Positions 27,044 to 35,676 of a stretch of 64,000 bases of DNA are shown here, piece by piece; within the stretch, counting starts at the first letter, position 1; each line of letters begins with the position of its first letter. The DNA is from Micromonospora profundi (GTDB lineage: Bacteria; Actinomycetota; Actinomycetes; Mycobacteriales; Micromonosporaceae), in NCBI RefSeq assembly GCF_011927785.1, contig NZ_JAATJK010000001.1:5179001-5243000 (forward strand), in the 5' to 3' direction. A model generated the notes under the pieces. The model was not told the DNA's origin. It was given only the letters and a program-made list of their open reading frames with translations, and made no database searches. The translations under genes and the position numbers were made by a program.

Positions 27044-28290
27044 TACTTGATCTGACCCTGGATCGTCTTGCCGGCGGCGGTGATCGTCGTGGCCGGGTCG
27101 GCACCGCCGATGATGGCGGCCTCCGCCTTACCGAACGGGTCCCAGATCGCGGCCATGGCCGGGATCGCCGGGAGCACGTGGCCGTTCTTGCCGGCCTCGG
27201 AGAACTTCGCCAGGTCCTGGTCCTCGCCCTTCACCTGGTCGAAGGCGGCGGTCAGCGCCGGCGGGCGCGGCTCGGCCTTGTACAGCGCGACGGCCAGCTC
27301 GGGCTTGGTCACGTAGTTGGTGACGAACTCCTGGGCCAGCGCCTTGTTCTTGCCCTTGCTGGCGACGTAGAACGCCTGCACGCCCACGAACGGCTGGGCT
27401 TCCTTGCCGCCGGCGAAGCCGGGGACCGGGGAGATGTCGTAGGAGATGTTCGCCTTCTTGGCGTCGGCGACGGCCCACGGGCCGGACACCAGGTAGGCGC
27501 ACTTCTTGCTGGTGAACGTGGAGATCGCGTTCTCCGGGGTGATGGAGCGCTTCAGCGCCCCGTCGCCCTTCTCGCCGAGCTTGGCGATCTTCTGGAAGGC
27601 CGCGATCGACTCGGGCTTGCCCACGCCCAGGTCCTTCGGGTCGTAGTCGCCGTTGGCCGACGTGCCGAACAGGTAGCCGCCGCCCGAGGTGTAGAGCGGG
27701 TAGATGTGGTACGAGTCGCCGTTCTGGCCGGACTGGAGGCACAGGATTTCACTGGCCTTCTTGTCGGCCTTGAGCTTCTTGCCGGCGGCGACCAGGTCCT
27801 CAATGGTCTTCGGCGCGTCGGGGGCCAGCTCGGTGTTGCGGATCAGCGCCACGTTCTCGGTGGCGTACGGCACGCCGTAGAGCTGGCCGTTGAAGGTGAC
27901 CGCCTTGACCGCGGTCTCGTTGAAGCCGCTCTTCTGCTCGGCCGGGAGCTGCACCGGGTCGATGGCGCCGTTCTGGACCAGGTTGCCGATCCAGTCGTGC
28001 GCGCCGACCACGACGTCCGGGCCGCTGCCCTGCTGGGAGGCGGTGACGAAGTTGGTCTGCAGGTCCTTGCTGACGGCCTGGACCTCGACGGTCACGCCGT
28101 TCTCCTTGCCGAACTCATCGGCGAACGGCTTGAGGGCGGCGGTCCGCTTGTCGTCCGCCCAGATCACCAGCTTGCCGCCGGCGGCCTTGGGGGATTCGTT
28201 GGCGGCCGGTTCGTCGCTGTCGCCGCCACACCCGGAGGCGGCGAGCGCCAGGGCGAAGAGGGCGACCACACCCGCGGTACGGATGCGCAT
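27043..28290 (-). CDS. malE: Maltose/maltodextrin-binding lipoprotein (MalE)
   Basis: 415 aa from the ATG at 28290, with AGGAG 5-6 nt upstream. Two further ATGs at 28308 and 28374 are less likely because they would push the signal peptide away from the start. Signal: RIRTAGVVALFALALAASGC, with the lipid-anchored Cys followed by GGDSDEP. The mature domain starts GKLVIWADDKRTAALKPFADEF, which is the MalE start almost word for word. Later segments are YGVPYATENVALIRN and AYLVSGPWAVADAKKA. It binds maltodextrins outside the membrane and delivers them to MalFG. First gene of the operon, with repressor sites upstream. Confidence 0.95.
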
Positions 28291-28352
28291 CGGTACTCCT
28301 GTCGTCATGGCGGGTCCGCCGGGGGAAGGGCGGCTCCGCCAGTGGGAACTCT

Positions 28353-28467
28353 GGAAGTTCTTGCCAACCGGCACAGCGATGCTGCGCCACTGCTCTCACG
28401 TTGCCGGGACGTTAGCAAGAGGTTGCAGATTATGGAAGCTCTTGCAGAGGCCCACGCAAGAACTTGC
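28353..28467. promoter_or_regulatory. Four palindromic operator-like sites between malE and the LacI gene
   Basis: Sites fit GSAAGNNSTTGC, a LacI/GalR-style palindrome: 28353-28364 (GGAAGTTCTTGC), 28415-28426 (GCAAGAGGTTGC), 28434-28445 (GGAAGCTCTTGC) and 28456-28467 (GCAAGAACTTGC, perfect). Three are about 20 bp apart centre to centre. The last lies 20 bp before the lacI-type start, and the first 63 bp before malE. Binding by the adjacent regulator is inferred. Confidence 0.75.
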
Positions 28468-28487
28468 CGGTGGGCTAAAGTGCCGCC

Positions 28488-29534
28488 ATGCGCGCTCGAC
28501 TGTCCGACATCGCCCAGCAGGCTGAAGTCAGCGAGGCCACGGTGTCGCGGGTGCTCAACGACCGCCCCGGCGTGGCTCCGGAGACCCGGCAGGCCGTTCT
28601 CACCGCCCTGGACGTGCTCGGCTACGAGCGCCCGGCCCGCCTGCGCAAGCGCAGCGCCGGGCTGGTCGGCCTGGTCGTGCCGGAGCTGGACAACCCTATC
28701 TTCCCCGCGTTTGCGCAGGTCATCGAGTCCACCCTGGCGCAGAGCGGGTTCACACCGGTGCTCTGCACGCAGACCGCCGGCGGCGTCACTGAGGACGAGT
28801 ACGTGGAGATGCTGCTGGACAGGCAGGTCTCCGGGATCGTCTTCGTCTCCGGCCTGCACGCCGACACCGCCGCCAACCACGACCGCTACCGGGCGCTGCT
28901 CGCCCGACCGCTGCCCGTCGTGATGATCAATGGGTACGTCCCCGGCATCGGCGCACCATTCGTCTCCTGCGACGACCGGGAAGCCGCCGAGCTGGCCGTG
29001 GCCCACCTCGTGGCGCTCGGGCACCGGCGGATCGGCCTGATCACCGGCCCGGACCGGTTCGTGCCGGTGCAGCGCAAGGTGGCTGGCTGGCGAGCGGCGA
29101 TGACCCGGCTGGCCGGCGTCGCCGAGGCCGACCTGGGATCCTTTGCCGAGTTGTCACTGTTCGGTGTGGAGGGTGGCGAGGCGGCCGCCAGTCGCCTGCT
29201 GGATCGGGGCGTCACAGGCGTGGTCTGCGGTTCCGACCTGATGGCGCTCGGCGCGGTCCGGGCGGCGCGGCAGCGCGGCATGACCGTTCCCGGCGATCTC
29301 TCGGTGGTCGGCTACGACGACTCGCCGCTGATGGCCTTCACCGACCCGCCGTTGACCACGATGCGCCAGCCGGTCGCCGCGATGGCGGTGGCAGCGGTCC
29401 GGGCCCTGGTGGACGAGATCAACGGGCATGGTGCCCCGCACTCGGAATACCTGTTCCGCCCGGAACTCGTGGTGCGCGGCTCGACAGCTGTCGCGCCGGC
29501 TGGCGCGCAACTCTCTTACGCAAGATCTGCTTGA
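28488..29534 (+). CDS. LacI family transcriptional regulator (MalR-like)
   Basis: 348 aa. The helix-turn-helix is complete at the start: RLSDIAQQAEVSEATVSRVLNDRPGVAPETRQAVLTALDVLGY. The periplasmic-binding-like sensor domain follows (GLVGLVVPELDNPIFPAFAQVIE, VMINGY, GHRRIGLITGP, LSVVGYDDSPLMAFTDPPLTTMRQP). It is divergent from malE and upstream of an alpha-glucosidase gene, as for actinobacterial MalR/AglR. It probably represses both, with release by a maltose-type sugar. A TAAAGT element sits 6 nt before the ATG, so its mRNA may be leaderless. Confidence 0.95.
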   Translation: MRARLSDIAQQAEVSEATVSRVLNDRPGVAPETRQAVLTALDVLGYERPARLRKRSAGLVGLVVPELDNPIFPAFAQVIESTLAQSGFTPVLCTQTAGGVTEDEYVEMLLDRQVSGIVFVSGLHADTAANHDRYRALLARPLPVVMINGYVPGIGAPFVSCDDREAAELAVAHLVALGHRRIGLITGPDRFVPVQRKVAGWRAAMTRLAGVAEADLGSFAELSLFGVEGGEAAASRLLDRGVTGVVCGSDLMALGAVRAARQRGMTVPGDLSVVGYDDSPLMAFTDPPLTTMRQPVAAMAVAAVRALVDEINGHGAPHSEYLFRPELVVRGSTAVAPAGAQLSYARSA

Positions 29535-29560
29535 CTCTTGCAGCAGGGGACCGGCATATT
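29520..29560 (+). promoter_or_regulatory. Promoter of the alpha-glucosidase gene with operator half-sites
   Basis: TTGACT (29531-29536) and CATATT (29555-29560) are 18 bp apart and fit a sigma-70-type promoter. The ATG at 29567 lies 6 nt after the -10 box, so transcription would start at or next to the start codon. GCAAG (29520-29524) and CTTGC (29537-29541), the arms of the mal operators, flank the -35 box. The promoter overlaps the end of the regulator gene. Confidence 0.7.
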
Positions 29561-29566
29561 GCTCGA

Positions 29567-31198
29567 ATGATCAGGACTGCCCCCCTGCCCCACGCCGACG
29601 ACGACTGGTGGCGCTCCGCTGTCGTCTACCAGGTCTACGTGCGCAGCTTCGCCGACAGCAACGGCGACGGCGTCGGGGACCTCCAGGGCATCCGGCAGCG
29701 CCTGCCATACCTGCGCGACCTGGGCGTGGACGCGCTCTGGTTGACCCCCTTCTACACCTCCCCCATGGTCGACGGCGGGTACGACGTCGCCGACTACCGG
29801 GACGTCGACCCGATGTTCGGCACGCTCGCCGACTTCGACGCGATGATCACCGACGCGCACGCCCTCAACCTGCGCATCATCGTCGACCTGGTGCCCAACC
29901 ACACCTCCAGCGCGCACCAGTGGTTCACCGCCGCCCTCGCCGCGGGCCCCGGCTCGCCCGAGCGGGCGCGCTACCTCTTCGCCGACGGTCAGGGCGCGCA
30001 CGGCGAGTTGCCGCCGAACGACTGGGAGAGCATCTTCGGCGGCCCCGCCTGGACCCGGGTCGCGGACGGCCAGTGGTACCTGCACCTCTTCGACCCGACC
30101 CAGCCGGACCTGAACTGGCGGCACCCGGAGGTCCGCGCCGAGTTCCTCGACGTGCTGCGGTTCTGGCTGGACCGAGGTGTGGACGGCTTCCGGATCGACG
30201 TGGCACACGGGATGATCAAGGCCGAAGGGCTGCCCGACGTCGGCTTCAGCACGATGACGACAGGCCAGCGCCAGGTCGAACTGCTCGGCAAGGGCCGACT
30301 GCCGTACTTCGACCAGGACGAGGTCCACGAGATCTACCGCACGTGGCGGCCCGTCCTGGACAGCTACCCGGGCGGTCGGATGGCGGTCGCCGAAGCGTGG
30401 GCCGAGACCCCCGAGCGGCTGGCCCGCTACATCGGCCCGGACGAGCTGCACCAGGCGTTCAGCTTCGACTTCCTCGACGCCACCTGGTCGGCCGACTCGT
30501 TCCGCAAGGTGATCGACACCGCACTTGCCGAGTCGCAGGTGGTCGGTGCGCCCACCACCTGGGTGCTGTCCAACCACGACAAGCAGCGGCACGTCACCCG
30601 CTACGGCGACGGCGCCGAAGGGCTGCGTCGGGCACGCGCCGCCAGCCTGCTGATGCTCGCCCTACCCGGCTCCGCCTACCTCTACCAGGGCGAGGAACTG
30701 GGCCTGCCCGAGGTCCTCGACCTCCCCGACGGGCTACGGCAGGACCCGGCATTCCTGCGTACCGGCGAGAGCCGCGACGGCTGCCGGGTGCCCATCCCGT
30801 GGAGCGGCGACCTGCCGCCGTACGGCTTCGGGCCAGCCGGCAGCGAGGTGAGCTGGCTGCCCGCCCCGGCGACCTGGCGTGCCCTGTCTGTCGCCGCGCA
30901 GACCGGCGTGCCCGGCTCGACGCTGGAGCTGTACCGGGCCGCCCTGCGGATCCGCCACGAACACCCGGCGCTGGCCGTGGACGCCGGCGGGGTCGCCTGG
31001 CTGGAAGGTGAGCCAGGTGTGCTGGCCTTCTCCCGCACCGCCGGCTCGACAGTGCTGACCTGCGTGGTGAACCTCAGCGGCGCACCAGTCCTCATCGACG
31101 GGTACGGCGAGCCGATCCTCGCCAGCGAGCCGCTCACCGGGCAGGGCTCCGGCCAACTGCTGCCCGTCGACGCAACCGCCTGGTTGGAACGGCGCTGA
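29567..31198 (+). CDS. GH13 alpha-glucosidase (oligo-1,6-/maltodextrin glucosidase type)
   Basis: 543 aa from the ATG at 29567; an in-frame start at 29531 would overlap the promoter and the regulator stop. The sequence begins DDWWRSAVVYQVYVRSFADSNGDGVGDLQGI, with the NGDG calcium-type loop of oligoglucosidases. Catalytic regions: RIIVDLVPNHTSS, GVDGFRIDVAHGM (nucleophile Asp), GRMAVAEAWAE (Glu) and WVLSNHDKQRHVTRYG (Asp). The VAHGM after the nucleophile resembles alpha-1,4-type glucosidases such as AglA. It has no signal peptide and would release glucose from imported maltose/maltodextrin. It follows the LacI regulator; a strong hairpin ends the unit. Confidence 0.94.
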   Translation: MIRTAPLPHADDDWWRSAVVYQVYVRSFADSNGDGVGDLQGIRQRLPYLRDLGVDALWLTPFYTSPMVDGGYDVADYRDVDPMFGTLADFDAMITDAHALNLRIIVDLVPNHTSSAHQWFTAALAAGPGSPERARYLFADGQGAHGELPPNDWESIFGGPAWTRVADGQWYLHLFDPTQPDLNWRHPEVRAEFLDVLRFWLDRGVDGFRIDVAHGMIKAEGLPDVGFSTMTTGQRQVELLGKGRLPYFDQDEVHEIYRTWRPVLDSYPGGRMAVAEAWAETPERLARYIGPDELHQAFSFDFLDATWSADSFRKVIDTALAESQVVGAPTTWVLSNHDKQRHVTRYGDGAEGLRRARAASLLMLALPGSAYLYQGEELGLPEVLDLPDGLRQDPAFLRTGESRDGCRVPIPWSGDLPPYGFGPAGSEVSWLPAPATWRALSVAAQTGVPGSTLELYRAALRIRHEHPALAVDAGGVAWLEGEPGVLAFSRTAGSTVLTCVVNLSGAPVLIDGYGEPILASEPLTGQGSGQLLPVDATAWLERR

Positions 31199-31287
31199 GC
31201 GGGTAACCGATCTGGACCTGGTCGTCCGCCGTGCCCCGCGCCGGCGGGCGACTGGGGTACCGGCCCCTTGTGGTGGGGGGTGAGGTG

Positions 31288-31325
31288 CACCGGCGCCACG
31301 CGGATTCGTCCGCGTGGCGCCGGTG
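31288..31325 (+). terminator. Hairpin terminator after the alpha-glucosidase gene
   Basis: Perfect 16-bp arms CACCGGCGCCACGCGG (31288-31303) and complement (31310-31325) with a 6-nt loop ATTCGT, about 90 bp after the stop. No U-run follows. It ends 23 bp before the next gene's start. Confidence 0.8.
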
Positions 31326-31348
31326 TCCGTCGCGACGGAGGTGACCTC

Positions 31349-31720
31349 ATGGTGGTACGGATCGCCCAGTGCACGATCGACGTCGAGGACCTGGACGTGA
31401 TGGTCGCGTTCTGGTCGGCAGCGCTCGGCTACGAGGTCTTGCAGGGCGACGACGGCAGCGCGAAGCTCTGGCCGTCGGGACAGCTGTCCGGGGCCGCGCC
31501 CACCGTCTGGTTGCAGGGCTCGGGCACCGCCAAACGGGGCAAGAACCGGCTGCACCTCGACCTTGTCGCGGACGCCGACCCGCAGACCGAGGTACGGCGG
31601 TTGGTGGGCCTCGGGGCGCGACCCGTGGACGTCGGGCAGACCGGGTCCGAGGGTTTCACAGTGCTCGCCGACCCGGAGGGCAACGAGTTCTGCGTACTGC
31701 ACTCCGAACCGACCCGCTGA
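31349..31720 (+). CDS. VOC (glyoxalase/bleomycin-resistance-like) family protein
   Basis: 123 aa from the ATG at 31349, with GGAGG 7 nt upstream. It shows the paired beta-alpha-beta-beta-beta units of a VOC fold: RIAQCTIDVEDLDVMVAFWSAALGYEV, then RLHLDLVADADPQTEVRRLVGLGARPV, ending FTVLADPEGNEFCVLHSE. Putative metal ligands are few (His in LHLD, Glu in the last strand). The family includes dioxygenases, glyoxalase-like and binding proteins, and the reaction cannot be predicted. It stands alone between the alpha-glucosidase gene and a convergent small gene. Confidence 0.9.
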   Translation: MVVRIAQCTIDVEDLDVMVAFWSAALGYEVLQGDDGSAKLWPSGQLSGAAPTVWLQGSGTAKRGKNRLHLDLVADADPQTEVRRLVGLGARPVDVGQTGSEGFTVLADPEGNEFCVLHSEPTR

Positions 31721-31730
31721 ACCCTTACTG

Positions 31731-32156
31731 TCACTTGGCGGTGAGCAGCGCCGCGATCCGGGTGAAGCCGGCGCGGACCTCGGCCTCGTCCGGCGGTTCG
31801 GTGGGCTCTCCGTGACCCGCCTCGTCGGCCTCGGCGTCCAACTCCTCGTCGACCACGTCCTCGAAGTCGCCGTACAGATCGGCTCCCTCGGCCTGCCGGG
31901 CCTCGTCCTCGGCGGCGACCTGGGCGGCGGCGATCTCACTGCGGATCTCGTCGGGCGACAGCGCCGGCAGCAGCGGCTCCACCACGGCCATCAACTGCTC
32001 GTCGGCCACCACCGCCTCGGCCAGCGCCAGCGCGTGCGGCCGCTCGTACGGCCCGCAGACCACCGGCTCCCACTCGTCGAGGTCGCCGAGCGGACCGAAG
32101 GTGATGATCCACGGCAGGCCGAGCATCGGCGAGTCGGACGGCAGGTCAAGTGTCAT
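31731..32156 (-). CDS. Small acidic conserved protein of unknown function
   Basis: 141 aa from the ATG at 32156; a much longer upstream reading passes through a 9-bp tandem repeat and is unlikely to be coding. Residues ~1-60 look folded (GLPWIITFGPLGDLDEWEPVVCGPYERPHALALAEAVVAD). The rest is acidic and probably helical or disordered (DLYGDFEDVVDEELDAEADEAG), ending with EAEVRAGFTRIAALLTAK. No known motif. It is convergent with the VOC gene, 10 bp apart. Confidence 0.65.
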   Translation of the reverse strand: MTLDLPSDSPMLGLPWIITFGPLGDLDEWEPVVCGPYERPHALALAEAVVADEQLMAVVEPLLPALSPDEIRSEIAAAQVAAEDEARQAEGADLYGDFEDVVDEELDAEADEAGHGEPTEPPDEAEVRAGFTRIAALLTAK

Positions 32157-32222
32157 GAGTGCGCCCACCGGCTCATCATTGCCGCTCCCGCCGGGAAGGT
32201 GGGCGTCATTCGCCTCAACGTA

Positions 32223-32355
32223 CGTCGGACGTGGGCCGACGTGGGCCGACGTGGGCCCACGTGGCAGACGTAGCCGACATGGCCGACGTAGCCGGGGTAG
32301 CCGAGGTGGCCGACCTGGACCGACGTAGCCGGGGTGGCCGAGGTGGACCGACGTG
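32223..32355. repeat. Degenerate 9-bp tandem repeat
   Basis: Around 14 diverged units of about 9 bp with consensus GCCGACGTG/GCCGACGTA, mixed with GCCGGGGT variants. The first units are nearly exact (GTGGGCCGACGTGGGCCGAC). It lies 67 bp upstream of the small acidic gene, in a stretch (32157-32631) that holds no supported gene. Confidence 0.8.
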
Positions 32356-32419
32356 GTTCGCCGGCGGCACCGATGGCCACGCCGGCGCGCCCTCCGCGGG
32401 GGGCGGTCGGCCATAAGCG

Positions 32420-32457
32420 TGATGACTCTGAGGTATCAATATGCCTGAGAGTCATCA
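32420..32457. repeat. AT-richer inverted repeat
   Basis: TGATGACTCT (32420-32429) and AGAGTCATCA (32448-32457) are a perfect 10-bp inverted repeat. Pairing continues inward imperfectly (GAGGTAT against ATGCCTG) around a centre ATCAAT. Its base composition is clearly lower in G+C than its surroundings. It could be an operator, a terminator or the end of a former mobile element. The remaining 32458-32631 shows nothing I can support. Confidence 0.6.
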
Positions 32458-32631
32458 GGCGTTTCAGGGCGCCAGCGACGCCGCCGCGCTGTTCCAGCAG
32501 GCCACCGACACCAGGCCGGAAGAGACCACGACGTCACAATCATCACCCGCCACGCCGACGGCCTCGTCGGGACCTGCTCGATGCGTCGGCGCAGTTGCGG
32601 CGAGGTGGAGCGAAGGGCGATCCCGTCCCGC

Positions 32632-33015
32632 TCAGTCGTGGCGGATGGCGTCGAGGGCGGCGCGGACCAGGGCGAGGGCACGGTCCGGCGGGACGCCCAG
32701 CCGCCGTGCCTCGGCCGCGTACCCGGCGGCGGCCTGCTGCAGCCGGTCCAGGGCGTCGTCCCGGCCGGGGGCGACGAACGTACCGTTGCGCCCTCGGGTC
32801 TCCAACAGCCCCGCCGCTTCCAGCTCCCGGTACGCCCGGGCCACCGTGTTCGCGGCCAGCCGCAGGTCGGCGGCGAGCTGCCGGACGGTGGGCAGTCGGC
32901 TGCCCACCGGCAACCGGCCGTCGCCGATCAGCTCGGCGAGTTGCCCGCGCACCTGCTCGTACGGTGGCACCGGGGAATCCTGGTCGACCGAGATCAGCAC
33001 CTGCGTACCTTCCAC
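32632..33015 (-). CDS. GntR family regulator (YtrA/YhcF-like)
   Basis: About 127 aa. The start may be the GTG at 33015 (4 nt after the upstream stop) or the GTG at 33030 (overlapping it); homologous sequence begins near VLISVDQDSPVPPYEQVRGQLAELI. The winged-helix is GRLPVGSRLPTVRQLAADLRLAANTVARAYRELEAAGLLETRGRNGTFV. The protein is short, with a ~45-residue helical tail (ALDRLQQAAAGYAAEARRLGVPPDRAL) and no ligand domain, as in YtrA types. It is translationally coupled to the yihY-like gene, which suggests they work together, perhaps in envelope response. Confidence 0.92.
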   Translation of the reverse strand: MEGTQVLISVDQDSPVPPYEQVRGQLAELIGDGRLPVGSRLPTVRQLAADLRLAANTVARAYRELEAAGLLETRGRNGTFVAPGRDDALDRLQQAAAGYAAEARRLGVPPDRALALVRAALDAIRHD

Positions 33016-33019
33016 GTCG

Positions 33020-33952
33020 TCAACCCCCACCGCCCGGCGTACCCGGATCGGTGTCCTCTTCGAGGTTCGTCGGCGGCGGCCCCTCCGCCAGGTCGATCAC
33101 CCGTCCCTTCTGGCTGGTGGCGAGGAGCGCCGCTCCGAACAGCACCAGCTGGTTGAGCAGGTAGAGGTAGAGCAGCAACCCGACCGCGCCGGCCACCACC
33201 GTGTACGCCGGGTTCCGCTCGGTGCGCACCACGTAGTACCGGCCGACGGTGTTGAGCAGTGTGATGCCGATCGCGACAAGCACCACCACCGGGCGCAGCC
33301 GGGACCGGCTCATCCGCAGCCGGGGCACCGCGACAAGCAGCGCGACGGCGAGCACCGCGTTGAACAGCACGCTGAGGGCCGCGCTGATCGTGGTGAGGCC
33401 GACCGAGCCGGTGCTGCGCAGCAGAAAGCGCAACAGCGACTCCAGCGCGTCCACCGCCGCCACCGACACGCCGAGCAGCACGAAGACGCCGATCATCACG
33501 CCGAGGTCGACCAGCCGCCGGACCACAAGGTTGCCCGGCTGCTGGTTGAGCGCGTACATCAGCCGCTGCGAGGAGCGGATCGACTCCACCCAACCGATGC
33601 CGGTGAACACCAGGATGATCAGGCCGACCACGCCGACGGTGCCGCTGGAGTTGGCGATCTGCTGCGCGTCCAGGAACGGCAGGTTCTCCTTCAGGAAATC
33701 GGCCGCCGCCTCGCTGACCTCGTCGTTGTCCTCAAGGATCGCGCCGAAGATGGAGTACGCGACAAGGGCGAGGGCGAAGACCGCGAAGAACCCGTAGTAG
33801 GCGATCGCCGCGGCCAGTCGCCCGGCCAGCACCTCGGCGTAGAGCGCTCCGGCACGCCACACGTGATCGAAGAGCCCCGACCGGCGGCGCGCGGCGGTCA
33901 CCCAGCGGTCGATGCCCGCCTCGATGGCTCCGAACACGTTCACGCGGGTCAT
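33020..33952 (-). CDS. YihY/virulence factor BrkB family membrane protein
   Basis: 310 aa. The start is placed at the ATG 33952, but a GTG three codons later has better spacing from GAGG. Six hydrophobic segments are visible (for example AAAIAYYGFFAVFALALVAYSIF, VGVVGLIILVFTGIGWVESI, GVMIGVFVLLGVSVAA, YTVVAGAVGLLLYLYLLNQLVLFGAALLAT). AIAYYGFFAVFAL and LYLYLLNQLVLFGAAL are the conserved BrkB/YihY segments. The tail is acidic and Pro/Gly-rich. It sits in an inner membrane; the exact function of the family is unsettled. A GntR gene follows directly. Confidence 0.92.
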   Translation of the reverse strand: MTRVNVFGAIEAGIDRWVTAARRRSGLFDHVWRAGALYAEVLAGRLAAAIAYYGFFAVFALALVAYSIFGAILEDNDEVSEAAADFLKENLPFLDAQQIANSSGTVGVVGLIILVFTGIGWVESIRSSQRLMYALNQQPGNLVVRRLVDLGVMIGVFVLLGVSVAAVDALESLLRFLLRSTGSVGLTTISAALSVLFNAVLAVALLVAVPRLRMSRSRLRPVVVLVAIGITLLNTVGRYYVVRTERNPAYTVVAGAVGLLLYLYLLNQLVLFGAALLATSQKGRVIDLAEGPPPTNLEEDTDPGTPGGGG

Positions 33953-34022
33953 CCTCGCCGATCTCCCACCGCCGCTGTGGCAACCGGCTCCGAATGCTCG
34001 CCGGCCGGCGCGTCGGCGACGG

Positions 34023-34547
34023 TCAGTTGCCGAGGCGGAAGTCCCGGCGGGGTTGCCACCGGGCCGCCCCGCTGTGTGAAAAGAGGGTGAACGCGTCGAC
34101 CTGGAACATCGCGGAGAAGTCGGCCAGATCCTCGTACACCTTGTCCAGTGCCTCCGGCGACACGTCCTGCGCCACCGTGACGTGCGGGTGGTAGGGGAAG
34201 CGCAGCTCGCGGTGCACGTCCGGCACGGCGGCGATGGCCGCGGCAAGCAACTCGCACTCGCTGATCCCGGCGGCGACCGTCACGAACACCACCTGGGTCA
34301 CCGGGCGGAAGGTGCCGGTGCCGCGCAGGTGCAGCGCGAACGGCGGGTGCGCGGCGGCCACGTCGCCGAGGTGCCGTTCGACAGCCGGGAGGCTGGCGGT
34401 CGGGATCTCGGTCGGGCCGAGCAGCGTCACGTGGGCCGGCACCGCGAGGGCGTCACCGGCCTCGACCCGCCGCCGGGTGAGCTGACTCCCCCAGGGCTCG
34501 GGGATGTCCACCGCGATGCCGATCTGGATGGTGTCGCCCGACGGCAT
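34023..34547 (-). CDS. 2'-5' RNA ligase family protein
   Basis: 174 aa from the ATG at 34547. It carries two HxT motifs of the 2H phosphoesterase superfamily: PAHVTLLGP (~residue 38) and YHPHVTVAQD (~residue 120). The spacing of about 80 residues is as expected. These enzymes act on 2'-5' or cyclic phosphate ends of RNA or nucleotides; the physiological substrate in actinobacteria is unknown. It lies between trpS and the YihY gene on the same strand, 70 bp from each, and may share their transcript. Confidence 0.9.
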   Translation of the reverse strand: MPSGDTIQIGIAVDIPEPWGSQLTRRRVEAGDALAVPAHVTLLGPTEIPTASLPAVERHLGDVAAAHPPFALHLRGTGTFRPVTQVVFVTVAAGISECELLAAAIAAVPDVHRELRFPYHPHVTVAQDVSPEALDKVYEDLADFSAMFQVDAFTLFSHSGAARWQPRRDFRLGN

Positions 34548-34617
34548 CACCCCGCCACTGCGATCCACGCTCCGCGCCGCCTCTTGCGCCACCGACCCGC
34601 CCACCTGTCCCGCGGCG

Positions 34618-35676
<1,059 letters not shown>

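Noticed and set aside
32458..32631. Possible antitoxin-like remnant (frame containing VTIITRHADG)
   Set aside because: The resemblance to Phd-type TRHG strands is only a few residues long and no toxin gene or start is nearby.
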